A DNA stretch of 12,880 bases from an uncultured Actinomycetes bacterium (lineage in GTDB: Bacteria; Actinomycetota; Actinomycetes; Nanopelagicales; Nanopelagicaceae): assembly GCA_903921405.1 (NCBI GenBank), contig CAIXPV010000142.1:1-12880 (forward strand). Reading direction: 5' to 3'. This document shows, piece after piece, positions 1 through 5,850 of this stretch (position 1 is its first letter; every line of letters begins with the position of its first letter). The notes under the pieces are model-generated. The model had not been told where the DNA came from, did not search any database, and saw only the letters and a program-made list of their open reading frames with translations. The position numbers and the translations under genes are program-made.

Positions 1-611
1 CGGAAAATAAAGTTTCCAGGTGTAATTTCATTGCGGAATGATTTTCCAATCTGACCAATGCCAAATGGAGGTTTCTTGCGTGAAGTTGTCATCACTTGAT
101 CAAAGTTAATAAAGATCCCTTGTGCAGTCTCTGGACGCAAATATGCAAGACCTGATTCATCTTCAACAGGTCCAAGATAAGTCTTTAACATTCCACTAAA
201 TTGTTTTGGCTCAGTGAACTGACCTTTGTTGCCGCACGCTGGGCAGTTAATCTCAGTCAGCGATGCCGCCTCTTTTTTATGTTTGGCCTCGTAGGCCTCC
301 ATCAAATGATCTGCGCGATAGCGCTTATGGCATGCAGTGCACTCGGTTAGTGGATCACTAAAAGTTGCAATGTGGCCCGATGCTTCCCAGACCTCTTTAG
401 CTAAAATTACACATGAATCAAGACCGACTACATCTTCGCGGCCCATGACCATGGACTTCCACCACTGGCGCTTAACATTGTTCTTTAACTCAACGCCTAA
501 TGGGCCGTAATCCCATGATGCTCGAAGTCCTCCGTAGATTTCTGATGACGGGTAAACAAACCCACGTCGCTTTGCAAGACCTACGATATTTTCTAAACGA
601 TCCGTTGCCAC
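1..611 (-). CDS. glyS: Glycyl-tRNA synthetase, N-terminal part (3' end beyond the window)
   Basis: Class II, single-chain glycyl-tRNA synthetase that charges tRNA-Gly with glycine in the cytoplasm. The minus-strand translation shows the family's N-terminal block (KRRGFVYPSSEIYGG, then WDYGPLGVELKNN), the RADHLMEAYEAKH segment, the motif-2 region RPETAQGIF, and GKSFRNEITPGNF at the window edge. Two CxxC pairs (TECTACHKR and INCPACGNK) are the zinc-binding insertion known in this family. I chose GTG at 611 because GGAG lies 6 nt upstream (618-621) and the protein then begins MATDRLENIVGLAKRRG, as in Streptomyces. An in-frame ATG at 623 has no visible ribosome binding site. About 203 residues are present of a usual length near 460; the rest lies upstream of position 1. 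It is the gene downstream of the ABM protein on the same strand, 68 bp away. Confidence 0.96.
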   Translation of the reverse strand, partial: MATDRLENIVGLAKRRGFVYPSSEIYGGLRASWDYGPLGVELKNNVKRQWWKSMVMGREDVVGLDSCVILAKEVWEASGHIATFSDPLTECTACHKRYRADHLMEAYEAKHKKEAASLTEINCPACGNKGQFTEPKQFSGMLKTYLGPVEDESGLAYLRPETAQGIFINFDQVMTTSRKKPPFGIGQIGKSFRNEITPGNFIF

Positions 612-679
612 AATATTCTCCATCCGGCTGGCTGTCGGCGAAAAGCAACGATTGTTACTTTGCGTGAGTTGTAATTTTA

Positions 680-961
680 CTAGTTATCAGGGGCTTCATA
701 TGCACCGGGCTCGTCTATCGCCGTGGCTAATAAGGGAATCGCCACCATTTTGACCTGGTTGTTGCTCAAAGCCCTCCGATATGAACCCACGTTTTCCCAT
801 GTGGTTACCAACGACCACAGGCTTGAATCATCTAGATTCTGGCCGATATGACCACCCACATAGCCAGGGCAGGCAGAAAATGCGGCCTGCGCAGTGAGAA
901 GCTCTCGGTGAAATTGACCAGCATCGGCTAAGCGGACGTTGAAGCGAGCGATTGCGATCAT
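680..961 (-). CDS. ABM-domain (antibiotic biosynthesis monooxygenase-like) small protein
   Basis: A 93-residue protein with the size and pattern of a dimeric alpha/beta-barrel ABM protein: an N-terminal beta strand (MIAIARFNVR), a helix with Phe/His (FHRELLTAQAAF), the loop CPGYVGGHIGQNLDD, and a W-containing strand (LWSLVTTWENVGSYRRAL). Family members range from heme-degrading monooxygenases to quinol oxygenases and proteins of unknown role. I cannot assign a substrate, and I do not see a convincing heme-ligand signature. The gene starts 32 bp from the divergent ZIP gene and appears leaderless: a TAGGCT hexamer (969-974, minus strand) ends 7 nt before the ATG. glyS follows after 68 bp and may be co-transcribed. 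Confidence 0.72.
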   Translation of the reverse strand: MIAIARFNVRLADAGQFHRELLTAQAAFSACPGYVGGHIGQNLDDSSLWSLVTTWENVGSYRRALSNNQVKMVAIPLLATAIDEPGAYEAPDN

Positions 962-968
962 GTGGCTT

Positions 969-987
969 AGCCTAATCGCGATATTCT
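969..987. promoter_or_regulatory. Interlocked divergent -10 elements for the ABM gene and the ZIP gene
   Basis: The 32-bp gap between two divergent start codons holds TAGGCT on the minus strand (974 to 969, 7 nt before the ABM ATG) and TATTCT on the plus strand (982-987, 6 nt before the ZIP ATG). Each fits the actinobacterial TAnnnT -10 consensus at the distance expected for transcription starting at the A of ATG. No good -35 is visible, and any -35 would fall in the first codons of the opposite gene. This is inferred from position and consensus only. Confidence 0.45.
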
Positions 988-993
988 AAAACT

Positions 994-1728
994 ATGAATC
1001 TAGCCATCCTTTTTGCATTCTTTACCGTGATGGCGACTACTGCCGGTGGAGTGTTGGCATTTCGATCTCGAGATCGTTTTCATTTGGTACTCGGAATATC
1101 TGCCGGCCTGCTTTTAGGATTAGTCGGCTTTGACTTGCTACCCGAAGTCTTTGATATGAATAAGGAGCATTTCGGCGGAGTGCCGGTAGTTTCAATCGCC
1201 ATACTTGGCGGATTCCTGATCTTACACATTCTTGAAAGAAGTTTTGGCTCACACGAACCTGTTGACTCAGATTATGGCCATGACCACGATCACCATACGA
1301 TCTCTGGAACCATTGGGGCCCTGGCAATGGGCGGTCATGTTTTTCTAGACGGCGTCGGTTTGGGCGTTGCATTCAGAGTAAGCACGTCACTGGGAATTGC
1401 CGTTTTTTTGGCGGTGGTAGTCCATGCTTTTAGTGATGGCCTCAATACCGTTTCGATGTTAGTGAAGAGTGGCCACTGGACTAAGTCAAGTAAGTATTTA
1501 CTTGGAGTTGATGCTGTTGCCCGTATCGGTGGCGCGACACTTGGAACTTATCTAGCCCTCAATGATAAATACCTAGCCCTGTATCTGGCACTGTTTTCAG
1601 GATTTGTTATTTATATCGCGACATCACATATCTTGCCTGAGGCGCATTCGCGTCATGAATCGCGCTGGACCCTGGTAATGACTGCTGTAGGAGTACTTAT
1701 TATGTGGGTTGTAGTAGCTTTTTCCTAA
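994..1728 (+). CDS. ZIP family divalent metal transporter with a reduced metal site
   Basis: Inner-membrane ZIP transporter, probably importing zinc or another divalent metal. The 244 residues contain about eight hydrophobic segments. TM2 has GLLLGLVGFDLLPE (residues 38-51). A His-rich cytosolic loop with HDHDHH (96-101) comes before TM4, as in ZIPs. TM4 carries H115-VFL-D119-G and TM5 H144-AFS-D148-G. The last part has the ZIP-like SGFVIYIATSHILPEA (202-217). The usual TM4 HN and TM5 HExPHE ligands are partly missing: V116 replaces Asn, A145 replaces Glu, and D148 sits where the second TM5 acidic residue would be. This is therefore a divergent subgroup, and the metal is unknown. The start at 994 has no ribosome binding site, but a TATTCT -10 ends 6 nt upstream, which fits a leaderless mRNA. 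The stop overlaps that of uppS. Confidence 0.85.
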   Translation: MNLAILFAFFTVMATTAGGVLAFRSRDRFHLVLGISAGLLLGLVGFDLLPEVFDMNKEHFGGVPVVSIAILGGFLILHILERSFGSHEPVDSDYGHDHDHHTISGTIGALAMGGHVFLDGVGLGVAFRVSTSLGIAVFLAVVVHAFSDGLNTVSMLVKSGHWTKSSKYLLGVDAVARIGGATLGTYLALNDKYLALYLALFSGFVIYIATSHILPEAHSRHESRWTLVMTAVGVLIMWVVVAFS

Positions 1729-2429
1729 GCCTTACCGAAACGTCGATCACGTGATGAGTACTCTTCAATAGCTTTCCAAAGAGTTTTTCGCGTGACATCT
1801 GGCCATAAAATATCCATGAAAACAAACTCTGCATAGACGCTCTGCCACGGTAAGAAGTTACTAGTGCGCTGCTCCCCCGATGACCGTAAGAACAAGTCCA
1901 CATCGCTCATAGATGGTGAATCTAAATACTTAGCAAAGGTTTTTTCCGTAATTGAATCGGGCTTTACTTTTCCACGTTTAACATCACGGGCAAGTTCTGT
2001 GGCGGCATCAACGATTTCAGAGCGTCCGCCATAGTTAACGCACATATTTAACGTTAAAACTTTGTTTTTCTTAGTCAACTCTTCAGCAGCTTCAAGTTCA
2101 TTAATAACACTGCTCCACAAACGTTTTGGTCGACCTACCCACCGGACTCGCACACCCATCTCATTCATCTCATCGCGCCTGCGTCTTATTACATCGCGAT
2201 TGAAGCCCATTAAAAACTTTACTTCCTCAGGAGATCTACGCCAGTTTTCAGTTGAAAAAGCGTAGGCGCTTATCTCTTTAACGCCGTATTCAATAGCACC
2301 ACCAACTACATCAAAGAGCGCGGCCTCACCTGCTTCATGTCCAGCTGTGCGCGCTAACCCGCGCTGCTTTGCCCATCGCCCGTTGCCATCCATGACAATT
2401 GCTACGTGATTAGGAATATGAATTGTCAT
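1725..2429 (-). CDS. uppS: Isoprenyl transferase (cis-prenyl diphosphate synthase, UppS type)
   Basis: Soluble or peripheral cis-prenyltransferase that extends an allylic diphosphate with isopentenyl diphosphate to make the polyprenyl carrier for cell-wall synthesis. The 234-residue protein opens MTIHIPNHVAIVMDGNGRWA, with the Mg-binding Asp14 and the DGNGRWA phosphate loop. It continues with SAYAFSTENWRRSPEEV, NMCVNYGGRSEI and the C-terminal LRSSGEQRTSNFLPWQ plus YAEFVFMDILWPD, all diagnostic of UppS. Product chain length cannot be read reliably; actinobacteria have both short and long-chain versions. I set the start at 2429 because this ATG overlaps the recO stop as ATGA, has GGAG 5 nt upstream, and gives the usual N terminus. 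An in-frame ATG at 2477 would add 16 unrelated residues inside recO. Translational coupling to recO is likely. The 3' end overlaps the ZIP stop. Confidence 0.96.
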   Translation of the reverse strand: MTIHIPNHVAIVMDGNGRWAKQRGLARTAGHEAGEAALFDVVGGAIEYGVKEISAYAFSTENWRRSPEEVKFLMGFNRDVIRRRRDEMNEMGVRVRWVGRPKRLWSSVINELEAAEELTKKNKVLTLNMCVNYGGRSEIVDAATELARDVKRGKVKPDSITEKTFAKYLDSPSMSDVDLFLRSSGEQRTSNFLPWQSVYAEFVFMDILWPDVTRKTLWKAIEEYSSRDRRFGKA

Positions 2430-3157
2430 ACACGCTCCACCATTGGCAAAGAACGCAGGCCGCGTTCTAAGTGCCATTGTAAATACGCTGCGATTAAACC
2501 ACTAGCTTCGCGGCGGTATTTTCCCTCACTTGCCGATGCCACATCCCAGTTACTGCTCAAAAGTGCGCCCATTAAATCTAAGGTTTCAGGCGCCGGTGTT
2601 GCACATGCTGATGGTCGGCAGTCGGCACACACTGAACCGCCGCCGACTAAAGAAAAGTATCTGTGAGGTCCTGGTTTTTCACACCGCGAACACAACGTCA
2701 TCGATGGTGCATATCCGGCGATGGCTAATGAGCGCAGTAAGAATGCATCCAGAATAAGCAGCGGCTCATAACGATTTTCTGCCAAAACTTTCATTGCGCC
2801 AACAACTAGTTGAAACTCCTGCACAGCAGGCTCTTGTTCATTAGGGCTAAAGCGCTCAGCTGCTTCAAGGATGGCCGAAGCAACTGTCCAGCGTTGATAA
2901 TCATCGGTCAACGCTTCACCATAATTCATCAACGCTTCAACTTGTGTAATCGTGTCAAAGGTTTTGCCAACATAGAGCTGAACATCAATGTGACTGCCGG
3001 GTTCAAGACGTGCGCCAAACTTTGACATTGTGCGCCGTACGCCTTTAGCGACTCCACGAATTCTTCCATGATCGCGAGTTAACATAGTAATGATGCGGTC
3101 GGCTTCTCCGAGTTTTTGAGTGCGCAGCACGATGGCCTCGTCCCTATATAAACTCAT
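2426..3157 (-). CDS. recO: DNA repair protein RecO
   Basis: Recombination mediator of the RecFOR pathway, which helps load RecA on single-stranded DNA coated with SSB. The 243-residue protein has the RecO N terminus (MSLYRDEAIVLRTQKLGEAD) in an OB-fold of about 80 residues with GRIRGVAKGVRR, followed by a helical domain. A zinc-finger pattern C156-x2-C159 and C177-x2-C180 sits in the C-terminal half, as in many RecO proteins. It lies 23 bp after leuA and overlaps uppS by 4 bp; recO next to uppS and leuA is a familiar actinobacterial arrangement. A TACCTT hexamer ends 7 nt before the ATG, so recO may also have its own leaderless promoter besides read-through from leuA. Confidence 0.95.
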   Translation of the reverse strand: MSLYRDEAIVLRTQKLGEADRIITMLTRDHGRIRGVAKGVRRTMSKFGARLEPGSHIDVQLYVGKTFDTITQVEALMNYGEALTDDYQRWTVASAILEAAERFSPNEQEPAVQEFQLVVGAMKVLAENRYEPLLILDAFLLRSLAIAGYAPSMTLCSRCEKPGPHRYFSLVGGGSVCADCRPSACATPAPETLDLMGALLSSNWDVASASEGKYRREASGLIAAYLQWHLERGLRSLPMVERV

Positions 3158-3180
3158 ACGGGTAAAGGTAGTGCGTTGAG

Positions 3181-4896
3181 TTAGCGAATTGCGCGATTGA
3201 TGGCAGACACGACCGCTTTAAGTGAGGCCGTCGTGGTGTTTGGATCAATTCCAACACCCCAAAAGACATCCCCATCGATAGCGCACTCAAGGTAGGCCGC
3301 AGCCGATGCATCGCCACCTGCAGATAATGCATGCTCGTAATAATCAAGGACTCGTACATCAACACCGTAACTTTGCAAGATATTGCAGAACGCTGCTATT
3401 GGACCGTTGCCCTGACCTTTGAGTTCGTGTAGTTCACTGCGATCGGAGATTGAAACCGTTAAATGCACATCTTCACCAAGTACTGAACTTTGGCTCAAAC
3501 CTTTAAGACGAAAACGTCCCCACGGAGCACTCTCAGTTGGGAGATATTCATCTTCAAAGATTGTCCATAGATCTTGGGCACTGATTTCGCCACCTTCAGC
3601 GTCGGTTTTGGCCTGTACAACTTTAGAGAATTCAATCTGTAAACGGCGAGGCAAATCTAGATGATGTTCGTTCTTCATCAAATATGAGACGCCGCCCTTA
3701 CCGGATTGCGAATTAACTCGGATGACGGCTTCATAACTGCGACCAATATCGAGGGGATCAATGGGTAAGTAAGGCACTGCCCATGTGTGATCGCGAACTT
3801 CGCGTCCGGCAGTTTTTGCATCAACTGCCATTAAATCAAAGCCCTTTTTAATTGCATCTTGGTGTGAGCCAGAAAATGCAGTAAAGACTAGATCTCCACC
3901 GTACGGGTGGCGCTCTGGCACGCGAAGTTGATTGGCGTACTCAACAGTGCGTCGAACCTCATCGATATTTGAGAAATCAATATGGGGATCGATTCCGTGA
4001 GTTACTAAGTTGATTCCAAGAGTTACAAGGCAGACGTTTCCAGTGCGCTCACCATTGCCAAAGAGCGTGCCTTCAATGCGATCGGCGCCAGCTAGATAAC
4101 CAAGCTCAGCTGCTGCAACACCCGTACCGCGATCATTATGCGGGTGAAGAGAGACAATGACGCTGTCGCGATTTTCTAAGTTGCGACACATCCATTCAAT
4201 CGAATCTGCATAAACATTTGGCGTAGCCATTTCAACGGTAGCCGGCAAATTCATAATTGTTTTCCAGGCTGGTGTTGGCTTCCAAATCGCATTGACTGCG
4301 TTACAGACTTCGACAGCAAATTCCAATTCAGTGCCCGTGTATGACTCTGGTGAGTATTCGAAAGATATTTTTGTCTCTGGAACGGTTGGAACCAAATCAA
4401 GGCAGATTTGCGCGGCATCGGTTGCAATCTTTTTAATTCCCGCTTTATCTAAACCAAATACAACGCGGCGCTGCAACGTCGATGTGGAGTTATATAAGTG
4501 AACGATGGCCTGCTTAGAGCCTTTAATAGATTCAAAAGTACGCTTGATCAAAGCTTCACGAGCTTGGGTTAATACTTGAATGATTACATCATCAGGGATC
4601 AAATCCTCTTCAATAATCTTTCGAACAAAATCAAAGTCGGTCTGCGAAGCACTGGGGAAACCAACTTCGATCTCTTTGTAACCCATGGCAACTAGGAGTT
4701 TGAACATCGCTAACTTGCGTGGGGTATCCATCGGATCAATCAGTGCTTGATTTCCATCGCGAAGATCTACCGAGCACCATTTGGGCGCATGTGTAATCTT
4801 CTTTGAAGGCCATGTGCGATCGGGAAGATCTATTGGGTGAAAAGGCTCATAGCGATGCACTGGCATCGACGATGGTGTTTGCTGTGGAAAGTTCAT
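3181..4896 (-). CDS. leuA: 2-isopropylmalate synthase (long actinobacterial form)
   Basis: First committed enzyme of leucine biosynthesis: condenses 2-oxoisovalerate with acetyl-CoA. The 571 residues hold an N-terminal extension, a TIM-barrel HMGL-like domain, and a C-terminal leucine-sensing domain (about residues 430-571, with DRSELHELKGQGNGPIAAF and YLECAIDGDVFWGVGID). Catalytic and metal motifs are visible: RDGNQAL from R46-D47, SLHPHNDRG with H251 and H253, and LFGNGERTGNV (278-288). The C-terminal domain implies feedback inhibition by leucine. The ATG is preceded by AAGGAG with a 6-nt spacer (4903-4908). A leader peptide and structured leader RNA lie upstream. recO and uppS follow on the same strand. 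Length and architecture match the Mycobacterium/Streptomyces class rather than the E. coli class. Confidence 0.97.
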   Translation of the reverse strand: MNFPQQTPSSMPVHRYEPFHPIDLPDRTWPSKKITHAPKWCSVDLRDGNQALIDPMDTPRKLAMFKLLVAMGYKEIEVGFPSASQTDFDFVRKIIEEDLIPDDVIIQVLTQAREALIKRTFESIKGSKQAIVHLYNSTSTLQRRVVFGLDKAGIKKIATDAAQICLDLVPTVPETKISFEYSPESYTGTELEFAVEVCNAVNAIWKPTPAWKTIMNLPATVEMATPNVYADSIEWMCRNLENRDSVIVSLHPHNDRGTGVAAAELGYLAGADRIEGTLFGNGERTGNVCLVTLGINLVTHGIDPHIDFSNIDEVRRTVEYANQLRVPERHPYGGDLVFTAFSGSHQDAIKKGFDLMAVDAKTAGREVRDHTWAVPYLPIDPLDIGRSYEAVIRVNSQSGKGGVSYLMKNEHHLDLPRRLQIEFSKVVQAKTDAEGGEISAQDLWTIFEDEYLPTESAPWGRFRLKGLSQSSVLGEDVHLTVSISDRSELHELKGQGNGPIAAFCNILQSYGVDVRVLDYYEHALSAGGDASAAAYLECAIDGDVFWGVGIDPNTTTASLKAVVSAINRAIR

Positions 4897-5013
4897 TTAC
4901 TGCTCCTTATGTACTCGGGGATTGTCATCTGTGTACCGAAACGACAAACCCCGCGGCGAGGGGATCGGTTATTTGACCCCGCCACGGCAGCTAAGGAGGA
5001 GACTGCGCAACAT
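4897..5013 (-). promoter_or_regulatory. leuA leader RNA (attenuator / LEU-type element)
   Basis: The 117-nt leader of leuA shows the parts of a translation-coupled switch. A short reading frame carries CTC CTC CTT (4993-5001). A GC-rich hairpin follows, CCCC (4960-4963) with GGGG (4949-4952), plus an outer stem ACCGA (4965-4969) with TCGGT (4935-4939). GGCGGGG within the peptide frame can pair instead with CCCCTCGCC, giving an alternative fold. The Leu-codon stretch CTCCTTA (4992-4998) is perfectly complementary to TAAGGAG (4903-4909), the leuA ribosome binding site. A pseudoknot called the LEU element has been described upstream of leuA in Actinobacteria, and this looks like a member. The tract after the hairpin (TTTGTCGTTT) is only moderately U-rich, so control at translation is as likely as termination. 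Expected sense: leucine shortage stalls ribosomes on the Leu codons and frees the leuA site. Confidence 0.75.
4969..5013 (-). CDS. leuL: leuA leader peptide (14 aa, three consecutive Leu)
   Basis: The minus-strand frame from the ATG at 5013 reads MLRSLLLSCRGGVK and stops with TAA at 4969-4971. It has three consecutive Leu codons (CTC CTC CTT) plus one TTG at position 2, so leucyl-tRNA supply would set ribosome progress. The frame ends inside the first stem of the downstream hairpin, so a ribosome at the stop would disturb that stem. No usable ribosome binding site precedes the ATG: AGGA is only 1 nt away. A TACCCT -10 ends 6 nt upstream, which suggests a leaderless start. The symbol leuL is used for analogous leucine leader peptides; its use here is by analogy. 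Confidence 0.72.
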   Translation of the reverse strand: MLRSLLLSCRGGVK

Positions 5014-5019
5014 GTCCTA

Positions 5020-5049
5020 AGGGTAACCCGTAAACCATTTATTGAGCAA
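5020..5049 (-). promoter_or_regulatory. Predicted leuA leader promoter
   Basis: On the minus strand, TTGCTC (5044-5049), an 18-nt spacer and TACCCT (5020-5025) make a plausible promoter whose start would fall at or next to the leader-peptide ATG (5013). The -10 overlaps the dyad GGGTTACCC (5021-5029). Confidence 0.5.
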
Positions 5050-5058
5050 GCCAACCTT

Positions 5059-5064
5059 TAAACT
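5059..5064 (+). promoter_or_regulatory. Predicted -10 of the DinB-like gene
   Basis: TAAACT ends 7 nt before the ATG at 5072, the same spacing seen at other likely leaderless starts in this window. No clear -35 is visible. It lies about 34 bp from the divergent -10 of the leuA leader. Confidence 0.4.
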
Positions 5065-5071
5065 CACTCAT

Positions 5072-5527
5072 ATGGCAACTTTCGAAAATCAATTACTGGA
5101 TTTGATGGATTCAGCCCGTGCCATTAGCGAGCAATCTAATCCGAGCCGATGGATTGGTGAAGGCTGGAGCCCTGCAATTATCCTTGGCCATCTGGTGGAT
5201 GTTGACAAGCAAGTTTGGATGGCGCGTTTTGAAATAATGCGCTCGGCAATGCACGGTGGAGCAACAATCCCTCAACTAGTGTGGTGGGAGCCAGATGGAG
5301 TTGAGACAGCCCAGAAGTATGCAAATTCCACACTCGTCGAGGTAAAGGCAAGTTTTCTGTCAAGTCGTGAACATATGCTCAGTTATCTATCACTACTTTC
5401 TGCAAGTGAGCGACTTGCACCGGCTGTTCATCAGGTTTTTGGCGAGATCACAATCGAATCGATGCTCCAAATAATTCTTAATCACGACAGAGAGCACAGC
5501 GAAACGCTAAAAAGTAACTCAACGTAG
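5072..5527 (+). CDS. DinB-like putative metalloenzyme (four-helix bundle)
   Basis: A 151-residue protein with DinB/YfiT-type features: an N-terminal helix (FENQLLDLMDSA), the segment WSPAIILGHLVDVDKQVW, and a C-terminal helix ending NHDREHSETL. His40, His138 and His142 are placed like the metal-binding triad of the DinB superfamily, whose members include mycothiol- and bacillithiol-dependent transferases and many proteins of unknown role. In an actinobacterium a mycothiol-linked function is possible, but nothing here shows it. I took ATG at 5072 over TTG at 5042 because the domain starts right after 5072, a TAAACT -10 ends 7 nt upstream, and neither start has a ribosome binding site. A strong intrinsic terminator follows at 5580-5610. 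Confidence 0.75.
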   Translation: MATFENQLLDLMDSARAISEQSNPSRWIGEGWSPAIILGHLVDVDKQVWMARFEIMRSAMHGGATIPQLVWWEPDGVETAQKYANSTLVEVKASFLSSREHMLSYLSLLSASERLAPAVHQVFGEITIESMLQIILNHDREHSETLKSNST

Positions 5528-5554
5528 TCACGGAATATGCAATAATTCAATCGA

Positions 5555-5569
5555 CTTCTGATTGGCAAA
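5555..5569 (+). repeat. 15-bp inverted repeat, copy 1 (loop of a hairpin)
   Basis: The 15 bases CTTCTGATTGGCAAA are the exact reverse complement of 5713-5727 inside the tRNA-like gene. They form the whole loop of a small hairpin whose stem is ATCGA (5550-5554) with TCGAT (5570-5574). The hairpin lies between the DinB stop and the terminator. Confidence 0.9.
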
Positions 5570-5579
5570 TCGATGAAAG

Positions 5580-5610
5580 TGGCCCACGTATTGTGGGTCA
5601 TTTTCTTTTT
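5580..5610 (+). terminator. Intrinsic terminator after the DinB-like gene
   Basis: An 8-bp stem TGGCCCAC / GTGGGTCA (one G-T pair) with loop GTATT is followed directly by TTTTCTTTTT. This is a textbook rho-independent terminator on the plus strand. It ends transcripts from the DinB-like gene, or from a possible short RNA that begins near 5550, about 70 bp before the tRNA-like gene. Confidence 0.85.
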
Positions 5611-5680
5611 CCAGACTTATGCACAACTTATGATTAGAAATATTTTAAAAATAACAGCATTGCCATCCTTTGTGGGCGGT

Positions 5681-5754
5681 GTTGATGTGGTGTAACGGTT
5701 AGCACATCCGTTTTTGCCAATCAGAAGGTGCGGGTTCGAATCCCGTCATCAACT
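5681..5754 (+). tRNA. tRNA-like gene with abnormal anticodon arm (tRNA-Gln(TTG)-like; possible pseudogene)
   Basis: Seen: a 7-bp acceptor GTTGATG / CATCAAC, a D-arm GTGT-AACGGTTA-GCAC, and a T-arm GCGGG-TTCGAAT-CCCGT that joins the acceptor directly. Position 73 would be T (5754), followed by CCG rather than CCA. The 24 nt between D- and T-arms are one longer than a normal class I tRNA and do not form a 5-bp anticodon stem with a 7-nt loop. The 5' half reads TCCGT then TTTTG, like the stem, U33 and TTG anticodon of tRNA-Gln. The 3' half (CCAATCAGA) does not pair with it. The D-arm resembles actinobacterial tRNA-Gln. A GCC (Gly) anticodon can also be read at 5716-5718, and T73 would suit Gly, but that stem does not pair either. 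Bases 5713-5727 are an exact inverted copy of 5555-5569. The identity and activity are therefore open. Confidence 0.55.
5713..5727 (-). repeat. 15-bp inverted repeat, copy 2 (inside the tRNA-like anticodon arm)
   Basis: TTTGCCAATCAGAAG, the exact reverse complement of 5555-5569, spans the 3' part of the anticodon loop and the following stem region of the tRNA-like gene. The match is not extended by the next base on either side. Confidence 0.9.
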
Positions 5755-5817
5755 CCGAAGTCTCAATTCCACAGAATGACATATGGCAAAGGTCAATAAA
5801 CTCTATGTTATTGAGCT

Positions 5818-5846
5818 AAGGGTCTCGAGGAAACTCGAGGCCCTTT
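5818..5846 (+). terminator. Strong 12-bp hairpin between the tRNA-like gene and glnA
   Basis: AAGGGTCTCGAG and CTCGAGGCCCTT pair over 12 bp with one G-T pair and a GAAA loop. On the plus strand TTTCTAATT follows, so it could end the tRNA-like transcript. On the minus strand the hairpin begins about 5 nt after the glnA stop, but the sequence behind it is not T-rich. It probably serves as a shared end for the convergent units. Confidence 0.65.
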
Positions 5847-5850
5847 CTAA

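Noticed and set aside
1037..1372. 111-codon minus-strand frame
   Set aside because: It lies wholly inside the ZIP gene in another frame, and its residue make-up (many Arg, Gln and Pro) is that of a shadow frame.
2430..2477. Upstream ATG for uppS adding 16 residues
   Set aside because: The ATGA overlap with recO, the GGAG spacing and the normal UppS N terminus all favour 2429.
5042..5071. TTG start for the DinB-like protein
   Set aside because: The extra ten residues are not part of the domain, the stretch would contain the predicted -10, and there is no ribosome binding site.
5580..5754. T-box riboswitch, because of a tRNA-related match near a terminator
   Set aside because: A T-box needs a specifier loop and a conserved T-box bulge before a regulated gene. 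Here the matching hairpin is at the end of a gene and no T-box sequence is visible.
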